This document shows, piece by piece, positions 10,053 to 20,148 of a DNA stretch of 64,000 nucleotides. The position numbers and the translations under genes were made by a program. The stretch is from Flammeovirgaceae bacterium (GTDB taxonomy: Bacteria > Bacteroidota > Bacteroidia > Cytophagales > Cyclobacteriaceae): contig JAIYCV010000042.1 of assembly GCA_027487845.1 (NCBI GenBank), positions 248,001 through 312,000 of the forward strand, read 5' to 3'. How positions within the stretch are numbered: position 1 is the first letter of the stretch; every line of letters begins with the position of its first letter. The notes beneath the pieces were generated by a model. That model was not told where the DNA came from. It made no database searches and was given only the letters and a program-made list of their open reading frames with translations.

Positions 10053-10684
10053 TATTTTATCTGGATTTTGGGGTTTTCAGGATTAGGAATTTCAGGATTC
10101 GATCCGGTAATTTTTGAAACGTTTCCGTCTTTCAACAAGTATTTTTCGCCACTTTCTGAACAGATGGCAAAGCCACTCTTATCAAAACTTAGCTTATGGC
10201 CATATTCACTCATCCACCCTGTTTGCCTGGCTGGATTACCCATTACCAAAGCATAATCCGGAATCTCTTTTGTTACTACTGCGCCAGCCCCAACAAAGGC
10301 ATACTTTCCAATATCATGCCCACAAACGATCGTTGAATTTGCTCCTATGGTCGCTCCCTTTTTTACATTAGTCTTTTGATATTGGGTCTTTCTATTTACT
10401 GCGCTTCTAGGATTTACGACATTCGTAAATACCATGGATGGGCCGAGAAAAACATCATCCTCACAAATTACACCCGTATAGATAGAGACGTTATTTTGAA
10501 CTTTGACGTTGTTGCCTAGAATAACCTCTGGAGAAATTACTACGTTTTGCCCGATGTTGCAATTAGATCCAATCTTGCAGCCTGTCATAATGTGCGAAAA
10601 GTGCCAAATCTTAGTCCCTGCCCCTATCTCGCAGCCTTCATCGATAACCGCCATTGGGTGGGCAAAATAGCCTTTGTTTGTCAT
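10052..10684 (-). CDS. Left-handed beta-helix N-acetyltransferase (WlbB/WbpD-like)
   Basis: Hexapeptide repeats: [68 protein letters not shown]. Confidence 0.87.
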   Translation of the reverse strand: MTNKGYFAHPMAVIDEGCEIGAGTKIWHFSHIMTGCKIGSNCNIGQNVVISPEVILGNNVKVQNNVSIYTGVICEDDVFLGPSMVFTNVVNPRSAVNRKTQYQKTNVKKGATIGANSTIVCGHDIGKYAFVGAGAVVTKEIPDYALVMGNPARQTGWMSEYGHKLSFDKSGFAICSESGEKYLLKDGNVSKITGSNPEIPNPENPKIQIK

Positions 10685-11820
10685 TACCCTTGATAGCTTT
10701 TAATTACTTCACAAATGTACAATAGCTGTTCTTCGTCCATTTCGGTATGCATGGGTAAAGAAAGAACCCGACCAGATAAGTCTTCACTAATCGGAAATGA
10801 GCCTTCGCCCAAGCCGTCAATTTTATACGCTTTTTGCAGATGCAAGGGCACCGGGTAATACACCATGGAAGGAATTCCGTTGTTGTAAAGATATGCTTTG
10901 AACGATTCTCTTTTGATTCCTTTCAATTTCAATGTGTATTGGTGGAATACATGCGTACTCGACTTGCTGCGAAGAGGCGTTTCAAGAAAGGAGACATTAG
11001 CTAATGCGGCATCATAAAAAGTGGCTACTGTATTTCGCTTTTGCTCATACTCGTTCAAAAATTTCAATTTCACATCGAGAACAGCAGCTTGTAAAGTATC
11101 TAACCGGCTGTTAACACCAATTATCTCATGGTGGTATTTGACGCGCTGACCATGGTTGGCAATCATTTTAATTTTTTCAGCAAGCACTTTGTCAGTAGTA
11201 ACCAAGGCTCCACCATCTCCAAAACAACCCAAATTTTTAGAAGGGAAAAACGAGGTACATCCAACTGTGCCAATGGTCCCAGCTTTTTTCTTCGTTCCAT
11301 CGGCAAAACTGTAAACTGCTCCTATGGCTTGCGCATAATCTTCAATTACATGCAGCTTGTGTTTTTTAGCTATTTCCAAAATAGCCTCCATATTGGCGCA
11401 TTGTCCAAACAAATGCACAGGCACAATGGCTTTTGTTTTGGCTGTGATTTTTGCCTCTATAAGATTTGCATCAATATTGAAAGTAGTTGGTTCTACCTCC
11501 ACAAAAACGGGGTTTAGGCCAAGTAATGCGAGTACCTCGGCATTCGCCGCATAATTAAAAACTGGCAAGATTACCTCATCGCCCGGTTTAAAATCCAACG
11601 CCATCATGGCTACTTGTAATGCATCAGTACCATTGCCACAAGAGATCGCAAACGCACCGTCATGGAAATCCGTGAACGATTTTTCAAAAGCTTCTACTTG
11701 GGAACCTCTTACAAATGAGGTTGAATCCAGTACCAATTGAATAGCCCGATCAATCTCCGGCTTGATCCGTAAATATTGATTGTGCAAATCAACCATTTGT
11801 ATTTTCTTCGGTGGGATCAT
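10684..11820 (-). CDS. DegT/DnrJ/EryC1 aminotransferase (WlbC/WbpE-like)
   Basis: [25 protein letters not shown]...[12 protein letters not shown]...[22 protein letters not shown] (PLP Lys retained in SFFPSKNLG). Confidence 0.9.
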   Translation of the reverse strand: MIPPKKIQMVDLHNQYLRIKPEIDRAIQLVLDSTSFVRGSQVEAFEKSFTDFHDGAFAISCGNGTDALQVAMMALDFKPGDEVILPVFNYAANAEVLALLGLNPVFVEVEPTTFNIDANLIEAKITAKTKAIVPVHLFGQCANMEAILEIAKKHKLHVIEDYAQAIGAVYSFADGTKKKAGTIGTVGCTSFFPSKNLGCFGDGGALVTTDKVLAEKIKMIANHGQRVKYHHEIIGVNSRLDTLQAAVLDVKLKFLNEYEQKRNTVATFYDAALANVSFLETPLRSKSSTHVFHQYTLKLKGIKRESFKAYLYNNGIPSMVYYPVPLHLQKAYKIDGLGEGSFPISEDLSGRVLSLPMHTEMDEEQLLYICEVIKSYQG

Positions 11821-12845
11821 CCGTTGATCTTAGAAATTTTCTTTTGCCAGTTCCATGCATCTAACAGTGCGTTGCTGTATGTCAACTTCGTTTTCCAGCC
11901 CAACTTCTCAAAAGCCTTGGCGGGATTCGCATATGTTTTCTCTACATCACCCGATCTTCTCGCACCTATTTCAAACGGAAGTTGAATTCCGGTAACCTTG
12001 ATGAATTCATTAACTAGCTCAAGAACAGAGACGCCAAGGCCAGTTCCAAGGTTAAACACTTCATACGATTTCAAATCAATAGAATCTATCATCTTGGATA
12101 AGGCTGCAACATGCGCCTGCGCCAAATCAACAATGTGAATGTAGTCTCTTACACACGACCCGTCAGGAGTATTATAATCGCTTCCAAATACAGTGAGTTT
12201 TTTACGGATACCAGCTGCTGTTTGGGTAATATAAGGAACAAGATTTCCTGGAACATCTAACGGCAACTCACCTAGCATTGAAGTTGGATGAGCACCAATA
12301 GGATTGAAGTAACGCAAAGAAATTACACGAAGGTTATTATCTGCCATCGACTGATCTTCAAGAATCCGTTCGCACATTTGTTTGGTGGCCCCGTAGGGAG
12401 ACTCTGCCTTTTTGAAGGGGGTGCTCTCATCTACTGGGATGGAATCTGGCTCACCGTAAACCGTGCAAGAGGAGGAAAAAATGATGTTTTTTACTTCGTT
12501 TTTGTTCATTGCTTCTAACACAGTCAGCAATGAATTAATATTATTTTGATAATACATTAGCGGCTGCCGTACCGATTCGCCCACAGCTTTGAAAGCCGCA
12601 AAATGCATTACACATTTTATCCCTTTCTCTTTTTCGAAAACCATTTGAATGAATTTCTCATCCGCACAATCACCTTCGTAAAACGTAGCTGTTTTATCGG
12701 TAATCTTTTCAATTCCGGCCAGAAGAGACCTGTCCGATTTTGAGAAGTTATCAATAATAATCGGCTCAAAACCTTGCGCAATTAATTCTACAGCTGTATG
12801 GGCTCCAATATAGCCGGCTCCGCCTGTTACTAGTACTTTTTTCAT
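11817..12845 (-). CDS. galE: UDP-glucose 4-epimerase
   Basis: VLVTGGAGYIGAHTAVELIAQGFEPIIIDNFSKS...MHFAAFKAVGESVRQPLMYYQNNI...SSSCTVYGEP...YGATKQMCE. Confidence 0.94.
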   Translation of the reverse strand: MKKVLVTGGAGYIGAHTAVELIAQGFEPIIIDNFSKSDRSLLAGIEKITDKTATFYEGDCADEKFIQMVFEKEKGIKCVMHFAAFKAVGESVRQPLMYYQNNINSLLTVLEAMNKNEVKNIIFSSSCTVYGEPDSIPVDESTPFKKAESPYGATKQMCERILEDQSMADNNLRVISLRYFNPIGAHPTSMLGELPLDVPGNLVPYITQTAAGIRKKLTVFGSDYNTPDGSCVRDYIHIVDLAQAHVAALSKMIDSIDLKSYEVFNLGTGLGVSVLELVNEFIKVTGIQLPFEIGARRSGDVEKTYANPAKAFEKLGWKTKLTYSNALLDAWNWQKKISKING

Positions 12846-12848
12846 ACT

Positions 12849-14105
12849 TTAAAGCCTTGCTGTCACTAGTGATCGGTCTAAAAAACCCTTGATGTCATAC
12901 ACCACTGTGTCATTATCTTTAATTGCTTGCCAACTTATCGAAGCGAATTCTTTATGACTGACGGCAAGCACCACGGCATGGTATTTCTTTTTTAACGAGT
13001 CGATTAGGCTAAGCCCATACTCATGTTGAACCTCTTCATTGACCGCGTGAGGATCATAAATATCCACTTCTGTTCCAAAACTCTGAAGCTCCCTGACAAC
13101 GTCTATTGCCTTGCTGTTTCTAATATCTGGGCAATTTTCTTTGAATGTAATTCCTAGCACAAGCACTTTCGCTTTATTTATTGGCAAATTATGGCGCGCC
13201 ATTAGCTTGATCACATTATTTGCGATGAACGCACCCATATTATCGTTGATTCTCCTTCCTGCTAAGATTACTTCAGGGTGATAACCGAGACTCTCGGCTT
13301 TATGAGTGAGGTAGTAGGGGTCAACACCGATGCAATGGCCACCGACCAATCCTGGTTTAAATGGCAAGAAATTCCATTTTGTGCCAGCAGCTTCCAGTAC
13401 TTCGTGGGTATCAATACCGATGCGTTGAAAGATTAAGGCGAGTTCATTTACAAAAGCAATGTTAACATCGCGCTGCGAATTTTCAATAACTTTAGAAGCC
13501 TCAGCAACTTTTATAGACGAAGCTTTATGGGTACCTACTTTTACAATTGTTTTATAGAGCTGATCTACCTTTTCAGCAATTTCAGGCGTACTTCCGCTGG
13601 TTACCTTTTTAATGTTGGCAACACGATGAAGTTTATCGCCCGGATTGACTCTTTCGGGAGAATAACCGCAAAAAAAGTCCTGATTAAATGTCAATCCGCT
13701 AGACTTTTCCAACACGGGCACGCAAATTTCTTCAGTGCAACCAGGGTAAACGGTAGATTCATAAATAACAATGTCGCCCTTTTTTAAAACCTTGCCGATC
13801 ATATCGCTTGCCTTAATTAAAGGCTGGAGATCTGGTATTTTTGAATCGTCCACGGGGGTAGGAACGGTAATTATAAAATAGTTTGCATCCTCCAAATCAC
13901 CTAAATGGTCCGAAAACGTTAATTTCTTCGCCTCTAACAGTTCGTCCGTACTTAACTCCTTTGTTAAATCGAAGCCCCTTTTTAGTTGTTCAACCCTACT
14001 TTTGTTAATGTCAAAACCTACCACGTTCAGTTCCTTGCCGAATTCGACAGCCAAAGGAAGTCCCACATAACCTAAGCCAATTACTGCAATTTTATCCATG
14101 TTCAT
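12849..14105 (-). CDS. Nucleotide sugar dehydrogenase (TviB/WbpA/WbpO family, likely UDP-HexNAc 6-dehydrogenase)
   Basis: IAVIGLGYVGLPLAVEFGKELNVVGFDINKSRVEQLKRGFD...STVYPGCTEE...GLVGGHCIGVDPYYLTHKAESLGYHPE. Confidence 0.9.
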   Translation of the reverse strand: MNMDKIAVIGLGYVGLPLAVEFGKELNVVGFDINKSRVEQLKRGFDLTKELSTDELLEAKKLTFSDHLGDLEDANYFIITVPTPVDDSKIPDLQPLIKASDMIGKVLKKGDIVIYESTVYPGCTEEICVPVLEKSSGLTFNQDFFCGYSPERVNPGDKLHRVANIKKVTSGSTPEIAEKVDQLYKTIVKVGTHKASSIKVAEASKVIENSQRDVNIAFVNELALIFQRIGIDTHEVLEAAGTKWNFLPFKPGLVGGHCIGVDPYYLTHKAESLGYHPEVILAGRRINDNMGAFIANNVIKLMARHNLPINKAKVLVLGITFKENCPDIRNSKAIDVVRELQSFGTEVDIYDPHAVNEEVQHEYGLSLIDSLKKKYHAVVLAVSHKEFASISWQAIKDNDTVVYDIKGFLDRSLVTARL

Positions 14106-14204
14106 TAATCCGTTGAGCTGATCGCGATTTTGAGTTGGAAAGTACTATCTGTATTTTCGTGCGCAAATTAAGTACTTAAATTTTAAACGTAGTAATTATT
14201 ACCA

Positions 14205-15227
14205 ATGGAGAATCAGCCAAAACCCGTGCAGTCTGACGAAATTGATCTTGGCGTCTTGTTTTCGAAAATAGGAGATTTTTTCCGCAACCTAGGGATGAGT
14301 TTTTTGAGGGCCCTGGCTGTGTTAAGGTTAATCCCATCCCAAAATAAGATTCTTTTTATTGTACTCGTTTTAGTAGGTGCTGTGGGAGCCGTTTTGTATG
14401 CTAATGGAGTGATAACAAAAAAGTACTACGAGTCAACTATGATTGTCAATAGTTCTTATATCAATACTCGCATTCTCAAACAAACAGTTCAAAAATTAAA
14501 CCAATTGGCGGAAGAGAAAAACAAAATTGGATTAGCCAAAACCCTTCAAATTCCTCAAAAACTGGCTGATAGCATCTCTTTTTTTCAATCCAAGCCTTTC
14601 GTGTCTGAAGAGGAGAAAATTGATTTAGAAATCCTTTCCGAGAAGATCAAGAATCTCTCTGAGAAGAAAGACTTGAAGTTAATCGATCAGATTATCAATC
14701 GGTTACAAATCGAAAATAGGCATTCTTTTGAAATAACCGTTAGGGTGAACTCTCCGACTTCTATTAAACCTCTTGAAATTGCTCTTGTTAAGTATTTTAG
14801 AAACGATCCGTTCATTAAAAAAAGAATGGAAATTGATAGCATTAACTTGATTGCAAAAAAGGGCAAGTTGGAATCGGAATCAAAAAAATTAGACAGCCTC
14901 AAAAAAGTCATCTTCCAAAACTACCAAAGCATGGCGCAGCAAAGCAGACAAGGTTCGAATAATGTTATTTTGAGCGATAAGGCAGTGACCGACCCAATTC
15001 AGATTTACAACCAAGATCTCGAGATTTATAAGGAGATTCAATTAATTGATCGCGACATTTACATTAAGCCTGCCTTTGAGATTGTTACGGGATTCACAGA
15101 ATTTACTGAGCCGGCAAGCCCAGGAATGGTAAAATCGGTTTCGATCGCAATTCTCTTGGCATTTGCTCTAGGTTATGTAATTGTAGCGTTGCTTAACTTT
15201 AACAAGTACCTCGCTTCACTCTCTTAA
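14205..15227 (+). CDS. Wzz-like chain-length-determinant domain protein
   Basis: TM near the N-terminus (ILFIVLVLVGAVGAVLYANGVI), long central helical region, C-terminal TM (MVKSVSIAILLAFALGYVIVALLNF): two-TM Wzz topology; adjacent to surface-sugar genes. Confidence 0.6.
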   Translation: MENQPKPVQSDEIDLGVLFSKIGDFFRNLGMSFLRALAVLRLIPSQNKILFIVLVLVGAVGAVLYANGVITKKYYESTMIVNSSYINTRILKQTVQKLNQLAEEKNKIGLAKTLQIPQKLADSISFFQSKPFVSEEEKIDLEILSEKIKNLSEKKDLKLIDQIINRLQIENRHSFEITVRVNSPTSIKPLEIALVKYFRNDPFIKKRMEIDSINLIAKKGKLESESKKLDSLKKVIFQNYQSMAQQSRQGSNNVILSDKAVTDPIQIYNQDLEIYKEIQLIDRDIYIKPAFEIVTGFTEFTEPASPGMVKSVSIAILLAFALGYVIVALLNFNKYLASLS

Positions 15228-15229
15228 AT

Positions 15230-15880
15230 TTGATACTGACATTAATAAAAAAAGAAATAAACCTTGAGATACGCAGAAAAACGGTCATCTCGGGTTTACT
15301 TGTTTATCTGGTATCCACGGTTTTTATAAGTTACATCGCGTTCGGATTTAAAGTTGTTGAGCCAATAAGTTGGAGCGCACTTTTCTGGATTACGCTTTTG
15401 TTCACCACGGTAAATACGGTGGCGAAAAGCTTTATTGGCGAAAAAAAAGGCAAAGACATTTATTTCTATTCAATTGTTAGTCCTGAGGCAATTATTGTTT
15501 CCAAAATCTGCTACAATTTTTTGCTCTGCGGGATTCTTTCCTTCGCGGGGTTTGCATTTTTTGTGCTGTTTTTGAGCAATCCCATCAATGACGCTTTTTT
15601 ATTTTGTATAACTATTTTGTTGAGCGCGCTCGGTTTTGCTTCATCCCTTACACTACTTTCGGGAATTGCAGCCAAGGCCAGCAACAGCACTATTCTGATG
15701 GCCGTGTTGAGTTTTCCGGTGATTATATCAATTCTTTTATTATCGATAAAAATCACAAAAAACTGTATCGATGGACTAGATCGATCGGCAAGCTATGATG
15801 AACTTACCATACTGACTGCAATTAATTGTTTATCCATTGCTTTCTCGTATTTGCTGTTCCCGTATATTTGGAGAAGTTAA
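15230..15880 (+). CDS. ccmB: Heme exporter protein CcmB (TTG start)
   Basis: MILTLIKKEINLEIRRKTVISGLLVYLVSTVFISYIAF... polytopic protein followed by ccmC. Confidence 0.88.
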   Translation: MILTLIKKEINLEIRRKTVISGLLVYLVSTVFISYIAFGFKVVEPISWSALFWITLLFTTVNTVAKSFIGEKKGKDIYFYSIVSPEAIIVSKICYNFLLCGILSFAGFAFFVLFLSNPINDAFLFCITILLSALGFASSLTLLSGIAAKASNSTILMAVLSFPVIISILLLSIKITKNCIDGLDRSASYDELTILTAINCLSIAFSYLLFPYIWRS

Positions 15881-15890
15881 TATCGAGGAA

Positions 15891-16565
15891 ATGGTGAGAA
15901 TCAAACTAGCTTGGTGGAAGATTTTAACAATTATTTTGCTGTATTACACAGTTGTTGGTGGGCTTCTACTGCCCGTACCAAAACTCCACATATTAAACGA
16001 AACCATTCGGATGAATTACTTCCACGTTCCGATGTGGTTCTCCATGATCTTTCTTTTTACTTATTCAGTCTGGTCCTCTTTCAAGTATTTGAAGACTCAA
16101 GACATTAAATATGATGACAATGCTATTGAATCAGTAAAAGTTGCTTTCGTTTTTGGGGGACTGGGTTTGGTAACAGGAATGCTTTGGGGGAATGCCACTT
16201 GGGGTACTTTTTGGACGAGTGATCCAAAACTTAATAATACAGCGATCGGTCTATTAATTTATTCTGCCTATTTTATTTTGAGATCATCTTTGGAGGACGA
16301 AACTCAAAGAGGCCGATTAGCTGCTGTCTACAATATTTTTTCCTACACTGTTTTTATCCCACTGATCTATATCTTGCCAAGAATGACCGATTCGTTGCAT
16401 CCCGGGAACGGAAACAACCCGACCTTTAGGTTATTTGATACCTCACATAACATGAAATTGGTTGTCTACACAGCAATAATTGCTTTCATTATGCTTGGCT
16501 GGTGGCTTTTTACTTTGTTGTTACGCTTACGAGTTTTAAAGAAATACCAAAATGAAACTTTTTAG
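15891..16565 (+). CDS. ccmC: Cytochrome c biogenesis protein CcmC; start placed at ATG 15891 rather than 15837
   Basis: MVRIKLAWWKILTIILLYYTVVGGLLLPVPKLHILNETIRMNYFHVPMWFSMI...GLVTGMLWGNATWGTFWTSDPK (WGxxWxxD-type motif). Confidence 0.92.
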   Translation: MVRIKLAWWKILTIILLYYTVVGGLLLPVPKLHILNETIRMNYFHVPMWFSMIFLFTYSVWSSFKYLKTQDIKYDDNAIESVKVAFVFGGLGLVTGMLWGNATWGTFWTSDPKLNNTAIGLLIYSAYFILRSSLEDETQRGRLAAVYNIFSYTVFIPLIYILPRMTDSLHPGNGNNPTFRLFDTSHNMKLVVYTAIIAFIMLGWWLFTLLLRLRVLKKYQNETF

Positions 16566-16773
16566 GAAAATAGGATCGCTTTTTTTTCTATTCTTCTCTT
16601 TTGATAGCTTTTGCCAGTCTGTTGAAAAAGTAGAAATGGCCGATGTTCTCAGAAAAGACGGAAAAATTTATACCGTTGTTTTTGGCTTGGTAGCTATACT
16701 CAGTGTTATGATTATTCTTTTGATCAGGGTTGACAAAAAAATATCTCGGCTTGAAAAAGAGCTAAAAAAGTAG
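16552..16773 (+). CDS. CcmD-like small membrane protein
   Basis: 73 aa, signal/TM plus second TM (IYTVVFGLVAILSVMIILLIRV), K/E-rich C-terminus, located between ccmC and ccmE. Confidence 0.6.
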   Translation: MKLFRKIGSLFFLFFSFDSFCQSVEKVEMADVLRKDGKIYTVVFGLVAILSVMIILLIRVDKKISRLEKELKK

Positions 16774-16889
16774 GCTTTAGTGTTTTTGACCTATCTGAAA
16801 AAAGGAAATCTTTATTCTTTATTTTTCAGTCAGTTTTTTAACTCCATTCGCTTAAATTTGTTTGTAAATCAGCAGAATTTTATTTCAAT

Positions 16890-17300
16890 ATGAAGAAAAA
16901 ATACATTATTGCAATTGGGATAATTGGGATATCCATTGCCCTCATTTTAGCCACGGCAGGAGACACCAGTACTTACGTTGATTTTAGCCAAGCCTACAAA
17001 TTAGCAGAAGCAGGTAAAACTTCCAGTATTCATATAGTTGGATCATTGAAGAAAGATGGCAATGGCACCATTGTAGGATTAGAAAATGGCGCAGATAAGC
17101 TTTCATGTTCTTTCATTTTGGTAGATGAAAAAAATAAGGAAGAACGCGTGGTTTACAACGAACCGGCACCTGCCGACTTAGGCAAATCCGAAAAAATTGT
17201 GGTCATTGGCGAGTACAGGGGAAACCAATTCGTGGCAGAAAAAATTTTATTAAAGTGTCCTTCCAAATACCAAGAGCAAAAATTAAAAGCAGGCGTTTAA
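16890..17300 (+). CDS. ccmE: Cytochrome c maturation protein CcmE, CxxxY type
   Basis: KKYIIAIGIIGISIALILATAGDTSTYVDF...IVVIGEYRGNQFVAEKILLKCPSKYQEQK. Confidence 0.9.
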   Translation: MKKKYIIAIGIIGISIALILATAGDTSTYVDFSQAYKLAEAGKTSSIHIVGSLKKDGNGTIVGLENGADKLSCSFILVDEKNKEERVVYNEPAPADLGKSEKIVVIGEYRGNQFVAEKILLKCPSKYQEQKLKAGV

Positions 17301-17334
17301 TAATTGTTGATCCAACAAAAATCTGTTAGCGCTT

Positions 17335-19860
17335 ATGCACTACTTCATCGGTAATCTCGGTCACTTATTTGTTATTGCCACTTTTGTAACGTCAGCGATG
17401 ACTGTTTTCGCTTACTTTAAAGCGCATCTTGAAAGTAACCCAGAACAAAAAAAAGCTTGGCTTCTTAACGCCAGAGTTGCATTTTATACTCATGTAGCAA
17501 GCATATTCGGCATCGTCTTTTGCTTATTCACCATCATCAATAATCATTATTTCGAATACCATTATGCCTATTCGCACTCGTCACGGCATTTAGAAACTCA
17601 GTATGTGGTTTCTAGCTTTTGGAATGGCCAAGAGGGAAGCTTTTTGCTTTGGATGTTTTGGGAGGCCATTATTGGCATTGTTTTGATTCGAACGCAAAAA
17701 AAATGGGAAGCAACCACCATGGTTGTGTTTTGTAGCGTTCAAGTATTTTTAGCTTCCATGATTTTGGGAGTGGTTCTTCCAGTTATCAATTTGAAATTAG
17801 GTAGCTCTCCTTTTATTTTATTGCGCGAGGCCATGGATGCGCCCATTTTTAAGTCGCAGCCAGAGTTTATCCCGAAAGACGGCACCGGCTTAAATCCGCT
17901 GCTCCAAAATTATTGGATGGTCATCCATCCGCCCACACTTTTCTTAGGATTTGCCCTAACGCTCGTCCCTTTTTCCTTTTGTATAGCCGGCCTTTGGGAA
18001 AAGAGATACTCAGAATGGATAAAACCAGCATTGCCTTGGAGTTTATTGGCCGGAGCTATTTTGGGGTTGGGCATTTTGATGGGCGGTTATTGGGCATATG
18101 AGACACTAAACTTTGGCGGATATTGGAATTGGGATCCTGTCGAAAATGCTGTTTATGTGCCGTGGCTCATTCTAATAGCCTCCATTCACACCATGATCAC
18201 TTATAAGAACAGTGAAACGGCTTTAAAAACTTCCATTATTTTAGTGATCAGTGTCTTTGTGCTGATTTTGTATTCTACTTTTCTTACGAGAAGTGGCATA
18301 TTAGGTGATGCCTCTGTTCATTCCTTTACAGATCTTGGCCTTTCTGGTCAATTGTTAGTATATCTTTTATTTTTTACACTATTGGCCATTGGCTTAGTCT
18401 CCGTTCGTTGGAAACACATCGCCACTTCCGAAAAAGAAGTCTCTATTTACTCTCGCGAATTTTGGATCTTTTTAGGAGCTACAACACTTTGTTTAATGGG
18501 CTTTCAGGTAATAATACCCACATCTATCCCCGTCTATAATAAAATAGTTGAGCTATTAGGATCAACATCCAACGTTGCCCCACCCGCAAATCAAATTCAA
18601 TTTTATTCAAAATTTCAACTTTGGTTTGGCGTGGCGGTTGCTTTGATTTCTGGAACAGGTCAATTCTTTTGGTGGAAAAAGATAGATGGTAAAGGGCTGA
18701 AAAAACAGTTGATGGGGCCAATTCTTCTGTCGTTAATTCTTTTTGCATTGATCATTGCGATCGCAAAAATTTATGAACCTGCCTACTTGGTTTTAGCCTT
18801 GGCGAGTATCTATTTAATAGTATCGAACGGAAACATTTTGTTTACGCTATTAAAATTAAACCCAAAATTATCTGGTGGTGCTTTAGCGCATATTGGCATT
18901 GGCCTTATGCTGATAGGCGTTTTGTTTTCTGCTGGATATTCTAAAGTTGTCTCGTTAAACAATACAGGATTGCTTTACTCAAAAGAAGCAGGAACGGAAT
19001 TCAATCGAGATAACCTTCTTCTGTTTATTAATGAAACCAGAACAATGGCTGGTTACGACATCGAGTTTCTGGGAGAGCGTTTGCAACCCAAAACGAAATC
19101 GGGCTTTATGAAAAAAAGCGATCTAGAATTAACGAACGACCCATTTAAAGTGGTGGCAAAAAAAGATGTGTTGTTCCAACAGAAAAAGTTATTTAGCGCA
19201 AAAGATACGATTGAAATCAATCCAGAAAACACCTTCTACGAGATCGAATTGAGGAAAAACGGTAAAGTGGAAGCATCGCTATTCCCACGCATCCAAGTAA
19301 ATGAGGAAATGGGAGGTAGAGTGGCCTCACCCGACATTAAAAGAAATTTGTTGAGCGATTTATATACGCACGTTGCCGCACCCATGGATCCGGAAGCGGA
19401 GGTAGACTGGGGCAAAACAGAAGAGATAAGAGTAGGGTATGGAAAGGATTTTTTTGTGAATGATTATGTGGCTCAATTGGAAGAGGTTAAAAGATTGGAA
19501 AAACTAGACGGCATCGATTTGGAAAAAGAAGATGTCGCAGTGCAAGCAAGAATTAAAATTCAAGGAGAACGTGATAATTACTATGCTGAGCCCATTTTTA
19601 TAATAAAAGATAGAAGCCAAGTAGGAAGGATTCCATCGGAAGTAAATGATTTAGGAATAAAAATCACACTTCTAAACATTCATCCCGAAACGAATGAATT
19701 TAGTTTCGCTGTTAACCAACGGCAAAAAGACTGGGTAATTATTAAAACGCTAGAAAAGCCCCTAATCAACGTTTTATGGCTAGGCACTGGAATTTTAATG
19801 ATTGGCTTTTGTTTGGCAATGGTTAGAAGATTTAGGGAGTTTAATAATGCTTCTGACTGA
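17335..19860 (+). CDS. ccmF: Cytochrome c biogenesis protein CcmF/CcsA family
   Basis: 841 aa polytopic protein with WWD motif GGYWNWDPVENAVYVPWLILIASIH. Confidence 0.93.
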   Translation: MHYFIGNLGHLFVIATFVTSAMTVFAYFKAHLESNPEQKKAWLLNARVAFYTHVASIFGIVFCLFTIINNHYFEYHYAYSHSSRHLETQYVVSSFWNGQEGSFLLWMFWEAIIGIVLIRTQKKWEATTMVVFCSVQVFLASMILGVVLPVINLKLGSSPFILLREAMDAPIFKSQPEFIPKDGTGLNPLLQNYWMVIHPPTLFLGFALTLVPFSFCIAGLWEKRYSEWIKPALPWSLLAGAILGLGILMGGYWAYETLNFGGYWNWDPVENAVYVPWLILIASIHTMITYKNSETALKTSIILVISVFVLILYSTFLTRSGILGDASVHSFTDLGLSGQLLVYLLFFTLLAIGLVSVRWKHIATSEKEVSIYSREFWIFLGATTLCLMGFQVIIPTSIPVYNKIVELLGSTSNVAPPANQIQFYSKFQLWFGVAVALISGTGQFFWWKKIDGKGLKKQLMGPILLSLILFALIIAIAKIYEPAYLVLALASIYLIVSNGNILFTLLKLNPKLSGGALAHIGIGLMLIGVLFSAGYSKVVSLNNTGLLYSKEAGTEFNRDNLLLFINETRTMAGYDIEFLGERLQPKTKSGFMKKSDLELTNDPFKVVAKKDVLFQQKKLFSAKDTIEINPENTFYEIELRKNGKVEASLFPRIQVNEEMGGRVASPDIKRNLLSDLYTHVAAPMDPEAEVDWGKTEEIRVGYGKDFFVNDYVAQLEEVKRLEKLDGIDLEKEDVAVQARIKIQGERDNYYAEPIFIIKDRSQVGRIPSEVNDLGIKITLLNIHPETNEFSFAVNQRQKDWVIIKTLEKPLINVLWLGTGILMIGFCLAMVRRFREFNNASD

Positions 19861-20097
19861 TGATTCGGCAGTGGATTTGATCAATCAGAAAAACGCTGCT
19901 TGGAACTCCCTATCCCTTGAATGGGTACAAGTTTTACTCTGCCGCTGAGTGTTTTGAAACTATAAATCTAATTGATAGACACATTTATCTGCTGTTTCGA
20001 AATAGCTTGAAGACCCATTAGAGCACCGAATCAATATTCGGACGAACAGATCGTGATTACCTAAATTAGTGAAAAGAGGACAGAAAAGGCATCAAAA

Positions 20098-20124
20098 GAA
20101 AAGCCCACCGATGGTGAGCTTTTC
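20098..20124. terminator. Bidirectional terminator hairpin between ccmF and the Kelch gene
   Basis: GAAAAGC-C-CACC-GAT-GGTG-A-GCTTTTC; A/T runs on both sides suit both convergent genes. Confidence 0.8.
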
Positions 20125-20148
20125 AGAAAAATTTGAGATCAAATTAAA

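Noticed and set aside
15837-15890. Upstream extension of ccmC (MLSRICCSRIFGEVNIEE)
   Set aside because: Overlaps ccmB coding sequence and does not look like a CcmC N-terminus; ATG 15891 gives MVRIKLAWWKIL.
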